Shown here one piece after another: positions 1 through 8,217 of a stretch of 64,000 bases of DNA (position 1 is the stretch's first letter; each line of letters begins with the position of its first letter). A model generated the notes under the pieces. It was not told the DNA's origin and did no database searches. It worked only from the letters and a program-made list of their open reading frames with translations. This DNA comes from an uncultured Mucilaginibacter sp. (lineage in GTDB: Bacteria > Bacteroidota > Bacteroidia > Sphingobacteriales > Sphingobacteriaceae): contig NZ_CAMLHX010000015.1 in the NCBI RefSeq assembly GCF_946479965.1, positions 16,294 to 80,293 of the forward strand. Direction: 5' to 3'. Position numbers and translations under genes: made by a program.

Positions 1-1018
1 AGATGGCTCCCATTGGCGCAATGGAGTCAACACTAAAGTCATCCGCTTTTAATTGCTGAAAACCTTCGTGTAATGTGGTAAGGCTTTGTTGTACCCGGGC
101 TTTTAAGTTGTCCAGGTAGCTGTTTACTGCCGTGTCGTCCATTATATACTTTGCCATGGCAACTTGTTCTGCCTTTGGCGACCATGCGCCCATATGGCCT
201 ACAATGGCTTTCATGTTATTGATAACACCTTCGGGACCGAAACCCCAGCCAACACGCACGCCTGTAGCGGCAAAGCATTTTGATGCGCCGTCAATAAATA
301 TCACGTAATCCTTCAACTCAGGTCTTAAAGTAACCGGGTCAAAATGCTGGTTATCGCCAAAAGTTAATTGCGAATAGATCTGATCGTATAAAAAGTAGAG
401 TGGTTTTTCGCCGGCAGCACGGCTTTTGTTCTCGGCTATCACCAGGTCGCAAATCTCTTCCAGGTCCTTTTTACCGAACATGGTACCCGTAGGGTTAAGC
501 GGCGAGCACAGTGCCAGCAGGGCAGCGCCTTTTATATGCGGGCGCAGCTCATCAGCCGTAGGCATAAAGTTGTGTTCTGCACGCGTTTGCACCATAATGC
601 TCTCTGCCTTCAGCAAGTCGCAGTAGTGATTATTGTTCCATGATGGTGCGGGGAAAACTACCTTGTCGCCGGGATCAACCACAGCTAAAAAGGTAGAATA
701 GATCAACGGGCGTGATCCGCCTGATATTAATATCTGATTAGGTTTATAATCCAAACCCAAACGGTTCTTTAAAAATACCGATACACTTTCGCGCAGCGCC
801 AACACACCATCAGCAGGGGGGTAGTTGGTTTGATTGGCAGCGTAAGCCTCAACAATGCCTTGCTTTAACTCATCGGGAATAGGGTATATGTTAGAATCGT
901 AATCGCCGATGGTAAGGTTAGCAATATTCTGGCCCTGGCGTTTTAATTCGTTTATTTCGCCGGCTATTTTAATGATCTCAGAACCGCGCAGGTTCTCCGC
1001 TAATGCAGATACTTTCAT
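1..1018 (-). CDS. PLP-dependent aminotransferase, class I/II (partial, C-terminus beyond the window edge)
   Basis: Fold-type I pyridoxal-phosphate aminotransferase; transfers an amino group from an amino acid to a 2-oxo acid in the cytoplasm. About 339 codons are visible from the ATG at 1016-1018; the end lies left of the window. Seen: SGGSRP and CSPLNPTGTMF loops (the NPTG turn of the family), YDQIYS with the Asp and Tyr that hold the PLP ring, and GASKCFAATGVRVGW, where the Lys at about residue 247 should form the Schiff base and the following Arg binds phosphate. The missing part would hold the C-terminal small domain with the carboxylate-binding Arg. Aspartate or aromatic aminotransferase are both possible; substrate cannot be decided. 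A possible -7 box (TAGCTTTG) lies about 27 nt upstream. Confidence 0.9.
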   Translation of the reverse strand, partial: MKVSALAENLRGSEIIKIAGEINELKRQGQNIANLTIGDYDSNIYPIPDELKQGIVEAYAANQTNYPPADGVLALRESVSVFLKNRLGLDYKPNQILISGGSRPLIYSTFLAVVDPGDKVVFPAPSWNNNHYCDLLKAESIMVQTRAEHNFMPTADELRPHIKGAALLALCSPLNPTGTMFGKKDLEEICDLVIAENKSRAAGEKPLYFLYDQIYSQLTFGDNQHFDPVTLRPELKDYVIFIDGASKCFAATGVRVGWGFGPEGVINNMKAIVGHMGAWSPKAEQVAMAKYIMDDTAVNSYLDNLKARVQQSLTTLHEGFQQLKADDFSVDSIAPMGAI

Positions 1019-1069
1019 TTTTTGTATGCTCAAAGGATAAAGCACAAAGCTAAAAGGTTTTTTTTAAGC

Positions 1070-1172
1070 TGAAAGCTAAAAGACTAAAGCAAAAAGCTTT
1101 TCAGCCATTATATATAAAAAAAGCTGAAAGGGTTGCTTTCAGCTTTGGTCTTTCAGCTTTTCGCTTTCAGAG
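1070..1172. repeat. cluster of AGCTGAAAG-type short repeats in both orientations
   Basis: Between the aminotransferase and the desaturase the word AGCTGAAAG or its complement CTTTCAGCT recurs about five times (near 1070, 1095 in part, 1122, 1136 and 1151), giving several alternative hairpins. One pair forms the terminator listed separately. The rest looks like decayed duplicate terminators. Confidence 0.6.
1121..1145 (-). terminator. Rho-independent terminator of the desaturase gene
   Basis: Perfect 10-bp stem AAGCTGAAAG / CTTTCAGCTT with a 5-nt loop (GGTTG). On the minus strand the stem is followed by a run of seven T, as expected for termination of the gene ending at 1179. Confidence 0.8.
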
Positions 1173-1178
1173 CTAATA

Positions 1179-1916
1179 TTATCCCGCCAACGGCTTCCGC
1201 AACCTGATAATACGCACCCAGTGCATAAATTTCATTACCGGGTAAACGGGATCAATCTCGTACCATTTAGCAGCGAAATTGGAACTATTTGGGCGCTTAT
1301 GGTGATTGTTTTGAAACAATTCGCCAAGCATTAAAAAGTCGAGAGGGATAGAGTTTTTTGATTTATCGCCGTTGTCAAAATTGGCATAACCATATTTATG
1401 GCCGCACCAGTTAACAATAGCGCCATGTAGCGGGCCCATTACAAAATGGATAGGTAGTAATAAGAACATCCACCAATGGGTAGCAAATGCAACGTAAAAG
1501 GCTACATACCCAATACCGAATAGTATACGCGACGCGTAAGTAGAGCCCCAGTAATCTAGCGCACGCCATTCAGGGTATGATCCGCCGAATTGTGCATCAG
1601 GCTCTTTAAGACGTTTTTCGTACAATTTATAACTCTGCGCAGTTCTCCACATCATTTGAAAAACATCGGTGAAGAAGTGCGGTGAGTGCGGATCTTTTTC
1701 GGTATCACTATAAGCATGGTGCTCGCGGTGCATTATAGCATAAGCACGCGGATTTAAGTACGACGAACCCTGGCAAATAAACGTAAGCAGGTGAAACAAG
1801 CGCTCGTTAAACTTAGAAGTGCTGAACATTTTATGCGATGCGTAACGGTGCAGGAAAAATGTTTGGAAAAAGAGGGATAGGAACCAGTGCCCTATAAAGA
1901 ATAGTAAGATAGCCAA
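1179..1916 (-). CDS. acyl-CoA/fatty acid desaturase
   Basis: Membrane di-iron desaturase of the delta-9 acyl-CoA type (245 aa), putting a cis double bond into a fatty acyl chain. The three histidine clusters are visible: HRYASH (about residues 23-28), HREHH (about 63-67) and QNNHH in the C-terminal third; hydrophobic segments surround them. It is shorter than eukaryotic enzymes (over 300 aa) but usual for bacterial ones. No in-frame ATG fits the N-terminus; the reading frame opens with TTG at 1914-1916 after an upstream in-frame stop, so TTG (or a nearby ATT) is the likely start. It has its own terminator downstream and a good Bacteroidota-type promoter upstream, so it is probably transcribed alone. 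Electron donor and exact regiospecificity are not shown. Confidence 0.88.
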   Translation of the reverse strand: MAILLFFIGHWFLSLFFQTFFLHRYASHKMFSTSKFNERLFHLLTFICQGSSYLNPRAYAIMHREHHAYSDTEKDPHSPHFFTDVFQMMWRTAQSYKLYEKRLKEPDAQFGGSYPEWRALDYWGSTYASRILFGIGYVAFYVAFATHWWMFLLLPIHFVMGPLHGAIVNWCGHKYGYANFDNGDKSKNSIPLDFLMLGELFQNNHHKRPNSSNFAAKWYEIDPVYPVMKFMHWVRIIRLRKPLAG

Positions 1917-1948
1917 AGTAATTGTATTGATTGTATTATAATTAACGG

Positions 1949-1976
1949 CAAAGATACGATTATAGTTTTACCTCAA
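1949..1976 (-). promoter_or_regulatory. predicted Bacteroidota-type promoter of the desaturase gene
   Basis: On the minus strand a -7 box TATCTTTG (1949-1956, consensus TAnnTTTG) is preceded by TTG (1974-1976) with 17-nt spacing, within the range known for Bacteroidota housekeeping promoters. The predicted start site lies about 25 nt before the TTG start codon. Confidence 0.5.
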
Positions 1977-2003
1977 TTAAAGTAAATCAAATTATGACTA
2001 ATA

Positions 2004-3026
2004 TCATTTTGTTCTTTCCAGCTCGAACAGCTCTGCTAAATGTTTGTAGGATAACAGCCTGTCATCAAAATCTTCGGCAATGGTAACGGCTATAATTTCG
2101 TCAATGCTGTAGCTTTCTGCGAGTATAGTAATGCGTTCTTTTACCATCTTAGGCGTTCCCGCTACCACCCGCTGGCGGTTATAACGTATCCTGTCTTGTT
2201 CCTGCAAAGTATATTGCATGTCTTTAACGTCTTCATAACCCAAAGCAGATATACCGCCGCCGCGTTCCAACTGAATAAAGCGATGATCCATTACTGCTTT
2301 GTGTTGCGCTATTTTTTCTTCATCTTCTGAGCAGAAAACAAATATGGCCATGTTGGCTTGCGGCTGATCCAGGTCAAGTGATGGCTTAAACCGCTCTTTA
2401 TACTGATGCACAGCCTGCGGTCCGCCAACAGGGTTTATAAAATGCGCAAACGAGAAACCCATGCCAAAATGTGCGGCAAACAACCCGCTTTGTCCGCTTG
2501 AACTAAGCAGCCACATATCCGGTACCGTTTTCACCTGTGGAATGGCTCTGATACGCCCCTGCGGTGTACCCGGCTCGCCGGTATCATGAAAGTAGTTTTG
2601 GAGGTCGGTAAGCTGCTCCATAAAATCCTGCTCACTGAAATGGTTGGAGGGATTTAAAAGGGAAGCTGTTAATCGGTCGGTACCAGGCGCACGGCCCATG
2701 CCCAGATCAATCCGCCCCGGTGCCAGTGCTTCCAGCATCCTGAAATTTTCGGCAACTTTTAATGCGCTGTGGTTGGGCATCATTACCCCGCCTGAACCCA
2801 CCCGGATAGTTTTGGTTTGCGATGCCAGGTAGGCTATTAAAACTTCAGGCGTTGAGCCCGCCAGGCTGCCCGTATTATGATGTTCTGATACCCAAAAGCG
2901 GGTGTAGCCTAGTTCTTCGGTATATTTTGCTAACGCGATGGTCTCCTGCACGGCTTGCTCAGCAGTAACGCCTTTACGCACGGGCGATTGATCTAAAACG
3001 CTTAGCCTTAATTTTTTTGCTTCCAT
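2004..3026 (-). CDS. LLM-class flavin-dependent oxidoreductase (luciferase-like, YhbW family)
   Basis: 340-aa TIM-barrel protein of the bacterial luciferase-like superfamily, which uses FMNH2 to oxidise organic substrates. Seen: N-terminal LSVLDQSPVRKG strand, ELGYTRFWVSEHHN, then VGSGGVMMPNHSALKVAE and LAPGRIDLGMGRAPGTD, all hallmarks of the YhbW/alkanal-monooxygenase-like branch; WLLSSSGQSG lies in the centre. Length is normal for the family. The ATG at 3024-3026 is supported by a -7 box (TACCTTTG, 3040-3047) just upstream. The physiological substrate of this branch is unknown; clustering with the lipid genes on either side is not informative because each neighbour has its own spacing of about 80-90 nt. 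Confidence 0.88.
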   Translation of the reverse strand: MEAKKLRLSVLDQSPVRKGVTAEQAVQETIALAKYTEELGYTRFWVSEHHNTGSLAGSTPEVLIAYLASQTKTIRVGSGGVMMPNHSALKVAENFRMLEALAPGRIDLGMGRAPGTDRLTASLLNPSNHFSEQDFMEQLTDLQNYFHDTGEPGTPQGRIRAIPQVKTVPDMWLLSSSGQSGLFAAHFGMGFSFAHFINPVGGPQAVHQYKERFKPSLDLDQPQANMAIFVFCSEDEEKIAQHKAVMDHRFIQLERGGGISALGYEDVKDMQYTLQEQDRIRYNRQRVVAGTPKMVKERITILAESYSIDEIIAVTIAEDFDDRLLSYKHLAELFELERTK

Positions 3027-3039
3027 ATTATAATGAATG

Positions 3040-3047
3040 CAAAGGTA
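3040..3047 (-). promoter_or_regulatory. candidate -7 element for the LLM oxidoreductase gene
   Basis: TACCTTTG on the minus strand matches TAnnTTTG and sits 14 nt before the ATG. No convincing -33 TTG at proper spacing, so support is partial. Confidence 0.35.
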
Positions 3048-3107
3048 AGGTTACCGATTATGCCTTTATGTTCTACCCAATTTTATGGCATTGGGGTTAC
3101 AGATGTT

Positions 3108-3761
3108 TTATTTAATAAGATAGCTGCTTATTGTTGTAGACGATGAGAAACCGAATAGAGAAGAACTATCCAACTGAATCAAACCCACACCCTTTGCTGT
3201 GTAAAACTCATATGTTACCCAGGTTTCCATTGCGCCGGTAATGTTGTATTGCAGCAAGAGTTTGGTGTGCACAACATCGGTAAAGGTTTTACCCGATACC
3301 ACCTTGCTAATGCCTCTTTCCATTACTTCGCCAACAAGTTGAGCAGGAAAAGAGTTTACAGTCCCGTCGTCTGTTACCGGAGCGGTCCATTTTTGGCCTA
3401 CGGCCATGTTATCTGTCAGGTAAGTAAATTCAAGTGTTATGCCATTCATTAAGGTTGTGCTGCGAAATGTATACTTTCCATTCCCATGGTAGTAATACGA
3501 GTTCTCGCTTTGTGTTCCCGTCGTAGTATTGGCAGTGTAATATAACTTGCCGTTAATAGTTTGGGTAGCACCAGTCATGGTGGTGGTTTGCGTCAGCGTT
3601 AAGCCCGAACTAATGGCGTTGTACTTCCAGTAGCTGCCTTTAGTTACCGGCTGGTAGCTATCAGATTTTGGGGTTCCTTCCGGAAAGACAGGTGTATCAA
3701 GCTTACAGCCGGTCGCGCAAATAACTAAAGCAATGACGAGAAGTGATAAGGTCTTTTTCAT
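3108..3761 (-). CDS. predicted lipoprotein, paralogue of the protein at 61203-61823
   Basis: 217-aa exported protein of unknown function. The N-terminus (MKKTLSLLVIALVICATGC) is a lipoprotein signal with the acceptor Cys at residue 19. The mature part begins with DSYQPVTKGSYWKY, which recurs almost word for word in the lipoprotein at 61203-61823; later shared words are the 'GKxYY', 'VVxGKTxxxVxHTxLLxQ' and 'AKGxGxIxxD' stretches. The mature domain is predicted to be beta-rich. The gene is flanked by LLM oxidoreductase and MaoC genes on the same strand but is separated from them by 60-80 nt. Family role unknown; a surface or periplasmic beta-sandwich is the most I can say. Confidence 0.75.
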   Translation of the reverse strand: MKKTLSLLVIALVICATGCKLDTPVFPEGTPKSDSYQPVTKGSYWKYNAISSGLTLTQTTTMTGATQTINGKLYYTANTTTGTQSENSYYYHGNGKYTFRSTTLMNGITLEFTYLTDNMAVGQKWTAPVTDDGTVNSFPAQLVGEVMERGISKVVSGKTFTDVVHTKLLLQYNITGAMETWVTYEFYTAKGVGLIQLDSSSLFGFSSSTTISSYLIK

Positions 3762-3821
3762 TGCTTAAAGATAGGCAAAAACCGCTAATTATAACTGATC
3801 GCCAGTCACTAATCACCAGTT

Positions 3822-4283
3822 TTAATCCTTAAAATGATACAGGAATACAACCTCGCCTTTGTATGCGGGTTTTTTCTCGCCTTCTATCTCCATAGTAACA
3901 CCAATAGCAGCTTTGGTAATACCGCGTAAATTAACAATTGAAGCCAATGTAGCGATAAGCCTTACCCTGCTGTTTACCTTTACAGGCTGGGCAAACCTTA
4001 TGTTTTCAATAGAGTAATTGATCTCCATTTTAAGGTTCTGCACATCGGCTATCTGGTGCCAGAAATAAGGCAATAGCGATACTGTTAAATAACCGTGTGC
4101 TATTGTCGCACCAAACGGACCTTCATTTTTAGCACGCTCTTCGTCTGTATGTATCCACTGGTGATCAATTGTAGCCTCGGCAAACTGATTTATTTGTTGT
4201 TGCGTGATGGTGTGCCAACCTGATGTGCCGATCTCTTTTCCTAAAAGAGCTTCAAATTCGGCGTAATTGTTAATGATTACCAT
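3822..4283 (-). CDS. MaoC family (R)-specific enoyl-CoA hydratase-like dehydratase
   Basis: 153-aa hot-dog-fold protein. The hydratase signature is visible: QFAEATIDHQWIHTDEERA followed by PFGATIAHGYLTVSLLP, in which the Asp and His of the DxxxxH dyad (D39 and H44 region) and the conserved GxxxAHGxxT helix end are present. Known family members hydrate trans-2-enoyl-CoA reversibly to (R)-3-hydroxyacyl-CoA; the NodN-like branch has little biochemical characterisation. The ATG at 4281-4283 lies 40 nt beyond the stop of the ABC exporter gene (4324), with which it may be cotranscribed as the last gene. Substrate chain length cannot be inferred. Confidence 0.88.
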   Translation of the reverse strand: MVIINNYAEFEALLGKEIGTSGWHTITQQQINQFAEATIDHQWIHTDEERAKNEGPFGATIAHGYLTVSLLPYFWHQIADVQNLKMEINYSIENIRFAQPVKVNSRVRLIATLASIVNLRGITKAAIGVTMEIEGEKKPAYKGEVVFLYHFKD

Positions 4284-4323
4284 TTGGATGCGTTGTGTAG
4301 TTTTTTAATATGTTGTTAGGTGT

Positions 4324-6186
4324 TTATCGTGTTATTCCTGCCGAATTAAATTGCAGATCGTACAATTTACGGTAATAACCATCTTCTATACGTAAAAGTT
4401 CCTGATGGGTTCCTTCTTCTTTTATTTCGCCGTGATCAAGCACTATAATTTTATCGGCGTTTTGTATGGTGGATAGGCGGTGCGCAATAACAATTGCTGT
4501 GCGGCCCTCCATTAGCTTGTCAATCGCTTTTTGTATCAGTATTTCTGTTTCGGTATCAACAGACGATGTAGCCTCATCCAATACCAATATGGCAGGATCA
4601 TAAACCAATGCACGAATAAAGGAGATAAGTTGTGCCTGCCCTGCTGATAATGTAGCGCCGCGTTCCATCACATTATAATCATAACCACCCGGCAGGCGCA
4701 TAATAAAGTCATGGGCACCTACATCTTTTGCTGCCGCGATGATCTGCTCGCGGGTGATGATCTCATTATTAAGACTTATGTTATTCGCTATAGTATCGCT
4801 AAACAAAAACACATCTTGTATTACCGTCGCTATCTGCGAGCGCAGGTAGTTAACATCATAATCGTGGATGGAATGCCCGTCAATAGTCACCTCGCCTTTG
4901 CCGATCTCATAAAAGCGATTCAATATGTTTATAGTTGATGATTTACCTGCTCCGGTTGCACCCACTAAGGCCAGTTTTTCGCCCGGTTTAACTTTAAAAT
5001 TGATGTTTTTTAATACCCAGTTCTCGTCATTATAAGCAAACCAAACATCCTTAAATTCAATTTCACCGTTTAGTCGGCCCGTCTGTAGTTGTCCGGTGTT
5101 TACAGCCACTTCGTCGGTGTCTAATACTTTAAATATTCTGTCGGCGCCTACCATGCCCATTTGCAGGGTATTAAACTTATCCGCCAGTTGGCGTATAGGG
5201 CGAAACAGTAAGTTGAGCAATATTATGAACTCTAAAATAACACCCGCTGTTACCGGTTTGCCCGTAGATGAAATAGCTGTAAGTTGTTGATCTGTAAGGA
5301 TCCGCTTGCAGCCATACCATACCAGCAAACCCATGCATATCGCAAACAAAATCTCAACCACCGGGAAGAATATAGAGTAATACCAGTTAGAGCGAATGTT
5401 GGCATCGCGGTATTTTAAGTTAACCGCTCTGAACTTGCGCATTTCCTGCTCTTCGCGGGCAAAGTTTTGTATTATGCTGATGCCTGATATATGCTCTGCT
5501 AAAAAAGTATTTAGGCGAGCCACCTGCGTGCGCACTTCCTGGAAAGAAGACTTTATAGCCTCTTTAAAAACATAAGTGGAAGCAAAAAGCAAGGGCATTG
5601 GTATTAAAGTTATCAATGCCAGTTTCCAATCTTTAAATAGCATGGCTGCCACAATAGCCACCACTAATAAAAGGTCGCCAATTATAGAGATCAAACCTTC
5701 CGCAAAAATATCGGCAATGGTTTCCAGATCAGACACCGTACGGGTTATAAGCATGCCAATAGGCGTACGATCAAAATATTTTAAACGCAGGCTGGTAATG
5801 TGATTGAATACATTTATCCGCAAGTCGCGGATAACAGACTGGCCCAAAGTATTTGTTAGATAGGTTTGATAATATTGAGCCACGGTTTGAATAACAAGCA
5901 AGGCGAGCATAATTTCCACCATCAGCAGCAGGCCATCATAGTTATTCACCATGATGTAATCGTCCAATGTTTTTTGGATAAGCAGTGGCAAAGCCAAGGC
6001 ACTTACCGCCAAAAAAACGGTCAGAAAAGCAGATATAACAAAGATTGAGCGATATGGCCGTACATAGCGCATGATCCGCTTGAGCAACTGCCAGTCGAAC
6101 GCTTTACCGGTAATACCTCCCCCGCCTCCTGAAGGGGGAGCCTTTGAAGTCTCCTTTTGTTGCTCATTATTTTTATCAGTACTCAC
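4324..6186 (-). CDS. ABC exporter, fused permease and ATPase (MsbA/MdlB-like half-transporter)
   Basis: 620-aa half-transporter: a type IV exporter membrane domain with about six helices (residues 45-340) followed by a nucleotide-binding domain (370-610). Seen in the ATPase: Walker A GATGAGKSS, Q-loop IQDVFLF, signature LSAGQAQ (instead of LSGGQ), Walker B ILVLDEATSSVD and H-loop IAHRLST. It should act as a dimer in the inner membrane, exporting lipids or hydrophobic compounds; substrate unknown. The frame opens with GTG at 6184-6186. The first ATG-encoded Met is residue 39, but it lies within the elbow helix, so the GTG is preferred. Residues about 16-25 (PPSGGGGGIT) are encoded by a copy of a GC-rich intergenic repeat, see 6116-6140. 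Confidence 0.92.
   Translation of the reverse strand: MSTDKNNEQQKETSKAPPSGGGGGITGKAFDWQLLKRIMRYVRPYRSIFVISAFLTVFLAVSALALPLLIQKTLDDYIMVNNYDGLLLMVEIMLALLVIQTVAQYYQTYLTNTLGQSVIRDLRINVFNHITSLRLKYFDRTPIGMLITRTVSDLETIADIFAEGLISIIGDLLLVVAIVAAMLFKDWKLALITLIPMPLLFASTYVFKEAIKSSFQEVRTQVARLNTFLAEHISGISIIQNFAREEQEMRKFRAVNLKYRDANIRSNWYYSIFFPVVEILFAICMGLLVWYGCKRILTDQQLTAISSTGKPVTAGVILEFIILLNLLFRPIRQLADKFNTLQMGMVGADRIFKVLDTDEVAVNTGQLQTGRLNGEIEFKDVWFAYNDENWVLKNINFKVKPGEKLALVGATGAGKSSTINILNRFYEIGKGEVTIDGHSIHDYDVNYLRSQIATVIQDVFLFSDTIANNISLNNEIITREQIIAAAKDVGAHDFIMRLPGGYDYNVMERGATLSAGQAQLISFIRALVYDPAILVLDEATSSVDTETEILIQKAIDKLMEGRTAIVIAHRLSTIQNADKIIVLDHGEIKEEGTHQELLRIEDGYYRKLYDLQFNSAGITR
6116..6140. repeat. GC-rich C5/G5 repeat, copy inside a coding sequence
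   Basis: CCTCCCCC-GCC-TCCTGAAGGGGGAG. It resembles the complement of the intergenic sequence at 6235-6260, about 120 nt away, in inverted orientation. Here it encodes a Pro/Gly linker at the N-terminus of the ABC exporter. Confidence 0.5.
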
Positions 6187-6234
6187 TTTTTCAAATGTAA
6201 AGCATTGTTAAGCTAAAATAAAATATCCACTATA

Positions 6235-6260
6235 GTTCCCCCTTTAGGGGGGTAGGGGGC
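6235..6260. repeat. GC-rich C5/G5 repeat, intergenic copy
   Basis: GTTCCCCCTTTAGGGG followed by GGTAGGGGGC; can form a CCCCC/GGGGG hairpin. It lies between truA and the ABC exporter gene and shares its core (five C, T(A/G)AA, five G) with the copy at 6116-6140. Confidence 0.5.
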
Positions 6261-7012
6261 TAATACCTTACCTCCGTTAAAAACAAACCATCCGCAGGCA
6301 CAGATGTTCCGGCATTACCTCGGTTTTTACTTGCTATAATGTCGCGTACAGCGTCCGGCTCAATTTGTTTACGGCCTACCATTATTAGGGTACCCACAAT
6401 GGCCCGTACCATGTTGCGTAAAAACCTGTCGGCCGAGATATGGAACACAATTCCATTTTCGGCTTCTACCCACTCTGCCCTTGTTATTTTGCAGTTGTTG
6501 GTTTTAACCTGTGTGTTTGATTTGCTAAAGCAGCTAAAATCAGTGTATTCCTTTATAATATCAGCTGCTTGGTTCATTAAATCAATATCCGGCGTGTCGC
6601 GCAGCAGCCAGGAGTAGCCTGCTTTAAAAGGATCTTTATGAAAATGTATATGATATTGGTACGAACGCTGCGTGGCATCAAACCGCGCATTGGCATCAGC
6701 CGCGACGGGGAAAATTTGTTTTATAGCGATATCTGTTGGAAGGAGATAATTTATACTCCGTAGTACTTTTTCGTAGTCCATGGTCCATGGTTCATCGTCT
6801 ATAGACTTTACATCAAAGTGCGCAAAAAACTGTGTGGCGTGAACCCCGGCATCGGTGCGGCCGCAGCCGGTTGTGTAAATGGGTTGTCTTAAAATAGTGG
6901 AAAACGCTTTATTTAAAACCTCCTGAATACTGACCGCGTTGGGTTGAAGCTGCCAGCCATGGTAATGGCTGCCATCGTAAGATAGTTCAATGAAATAGCG
7001 TTGCGTGTTCAA
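6260..7012 (-). CDS. truA: tRNA pseudouridine(38-40) synthase TruA
   Basis: 250-aa cytoplasmic enzyme that isomerises uridines 38-40 in the anticodon arm of tRNAs. The catalytic motif GCGRTDAGVHA carries the essential Asp (about residue 53); the N-terminal ELSYDGSHYHGWQLQPN and C-terminal FLRNMVRAIVGTLIMVGRK stretches are typical for TruA. Length is standard. The frame opens with TTG at 7010-7012 (an in-frame TAA lies four codons upstream and the first in-frame ATG would remove the conserved start), so translation probably begins at TTG. It lies between the YciE-like gene and the ABC exporter on the same strand with gaps of about 74 nt on both sides. Confidence 0.95.
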   Translation of the reverse strand: MNTQRYFIELSYDGSHYHGWQLQPNAVSIQEVLNKAFSTILRQPIYTTGCGRTDAGVHATQFFAHFDVKSIDDEPWTMDYEKVLRSINYLLPTDIAIKQIFPVAADANARFDATQRSYQYHIHFHKDPFKAGYSWLLRDTPDIDLMNQAADIIKEYTDFSCFSKSNTQVKTNNCKITRAEWVEAENGIVFHISADRFLRNMVRAIVGTLIMVGRKQIEPDAVRDIIASKNRGNAGTSVPADGLFLTEVRY

Positions 7013-7062
7013 GCTGCGAATTTAGTGATTAGTTAACGACATGGAACTAATCTTTAACAACC

Positions 7063-7080
7063 TCCCGATAGCTATCGGGA
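7063..7080. repeat. 18-bp perfect palindrome TCCCGATAGCTATCGGGA, copy 1
   Basis: Identical to 9616-9633. Here it sits 6 nt after the stop codon of the YciE-like gene, where the hairpin could act as transcript end or 3' stabiliser; no long T-run follows it. Confidence 0.75.
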
Positions 7081-7086
7081 CACAAC

Positions 7087-7605
7087 TCAACTAATGTACT
7101 CCTTATAAATCGCATCAAACAATACCTTGTTCTCTACAGCGGTATCAAAAGGCTGGTTTAAAAAGCTGTTGTCGTAGCCAATAGCCGTAGCCAGGTTTTT
7201 AAGTACTTTAAAGTAGGTAACTTCAATCCCCTCTATTATCTGCAAATAAAATAAAATGAATACATCGCGCTCAAGTGGTGTTTTGCCCGATTTGATTACT
7301 GATAGATAAGCCTCCAGCGTCATGCCCTTCATTCCCAAAATACTAATTTTTGACGGCTGTTCGTTTATGGTGTTATAAATAGCATCCAATTGCTGTGTCT
7401 GTGTTACGGTGTCGTCCTGGCATTCGAGTATGGCCAGTTTAAGTTGTTGCAATGATGCTATCTCTACCACTTCGCCTAAAAAATCAAGCAGGTGCTGTTT
7501 GCCAAAATATATGTTGTTAAGATGTTCTAAAAACATGCGTTTAAGGTGCGCGTCTTTTATTACAACGTCTTTAGGGGTTTGGGGGTCGTTTGGGTTTTCT
7601 GTCAT
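7087..7605 (-). CDS. YciE/DUF892-like ferritin-fold protein
   Basis: 172 aa from the ATG at 7603-7605 (an upstream in-frame Met at 7635 would add ten residues that do not look conserved). The protein is all-helical: LKRMFLEHLNNIYFGKQHLLDFLGEVV, LKLAILECQDDTVTQTQQLDAIY and a long C-terminal helical region, resembling the ferritin-like DUF892 (YciE) fold in which paired helices carry Glu/His ligands. The stretch LEHLNNIYFGKQHLL matches the family start 'FxxxLxxxYxAExQLL'. Such proteins are linked to stress and stationary-phase responses in other bacteria, without a firmly established reaction. It is transcribed away from the DUF4293 gene and is followed by truA. Confidence 0.7.
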   Translation of the reverse strand: MTENPNDPQTPKDVVIKDAHLKRMFLEHLNNIYFGKQHLLDFLGEVVEIASLQQLKLAILECQDDTVTQTQQLDAIYNTINEQPSKISILGMKGMTLEAYLSVIKSGKTPLERDVFILFYLQIIEGIEVTYFKVLKNLATAIGYDNSFLNQPFDTAVENKVLFDAIYKEYIS

Positions 7606-7703
7606 AGCGATAAATCGGATGCCTAAATTTAACACTATTATTTGTATGTCATAATCTACACCTGACCAATAATAATAATGGACTGATGCTATGGCAAATA
7701 ATT

Positions 7704-7711
7704 TATATTTG
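7704..7711 (+). promoter_or_regulatory. candidate -7 element for the DUF4293 gene
   Basis: TATATTTG, a perfect TAnnTTTG, 23 nt before the ATG at 7735. No clear -33 TTG at the usual spacing. Confidence 0.4.
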
Positions 7712-7734
7712 TCCTACAATAAAATTGACGCCTT

Positions 7735-8202
7735 ATGTTGCAAAGAATACAAAGTATATATCTTCTTTTTGCCGCGCTGGTTATAGCGGCCTTGTTTGTT
7801 TTTCCGTTGGTGCATGATGTATATGTCGACGGGCAATCTGTTACCATAAATGTTATGGGCATTTACACTTATGTAAACGGGCAAGCCCAGCAGGTGCAGG
7901 CTTTTATGCCGTTGACTATCGCTACGGTTGTTGTGGCGTTAATACCGGTTATCATCATCTTTATGTATCGCGACCGCAAAAGGCAAATAATGCTGTGTTA
8001 TGGTGCAATGGGTGTTATTTTGGCTTACAGCTACTGGGTGTCAACCACTGTGAAAAATGCAATTGGTGGGGCCGATTTGCAGATGTCTAATTATGGCATT
8101 GGCATCATTCTGCTTTCATTAGCTATAGTTCTGATCATAATCGCGCAGAAATCCATTCAAAAAGACGAAAAGCTGGTGCGCTCTGCTGACAGGTTGAGAT
8201 AG
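7735..8202 (+). CDS. DUF4293 family membrane protein
   Basis: 155-aa integral membrane protein with four predicted helices (about residues 7-27, 60-78, 86-103 and 120-140) and short charged loops. The N-terminus MLQRIQSIYLLFAA and overall layout match the Bacteroidota-specific DUF4293 family, whose role is unknown; in related genomes it often lies near transcription-termination or housekeeping genes. The ATG is supported by a -7 box upstream. It converges on yceH with only 15 nt between the stop codons and no obvious terminator in that gap. Confidence 0.82.
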   Translation: MLQRIQSIYLLFAALVIAALFVFPLVHDVYVDGQSVTINVMGIYTYVNGQAQQVQAFMPLTIATVVVALIPVIIIFMYRDRKRQIMLCYGAMGVILAYSYWVSTTVKNAIGGADLQMSNYGIGIILLSLAIVLIIIAQKSIQKDEKLVRSADRLR

Positions 8203-8217
8203 CAGTACTCCAATTCG

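Noticed and set aside
6192..6199. TACATTTG on the minus strand as promoter of the ABC exporter
   Set aside because: It would start transcription at the GTG start codon itself and no -33 element fits; kept only as a coincidence.
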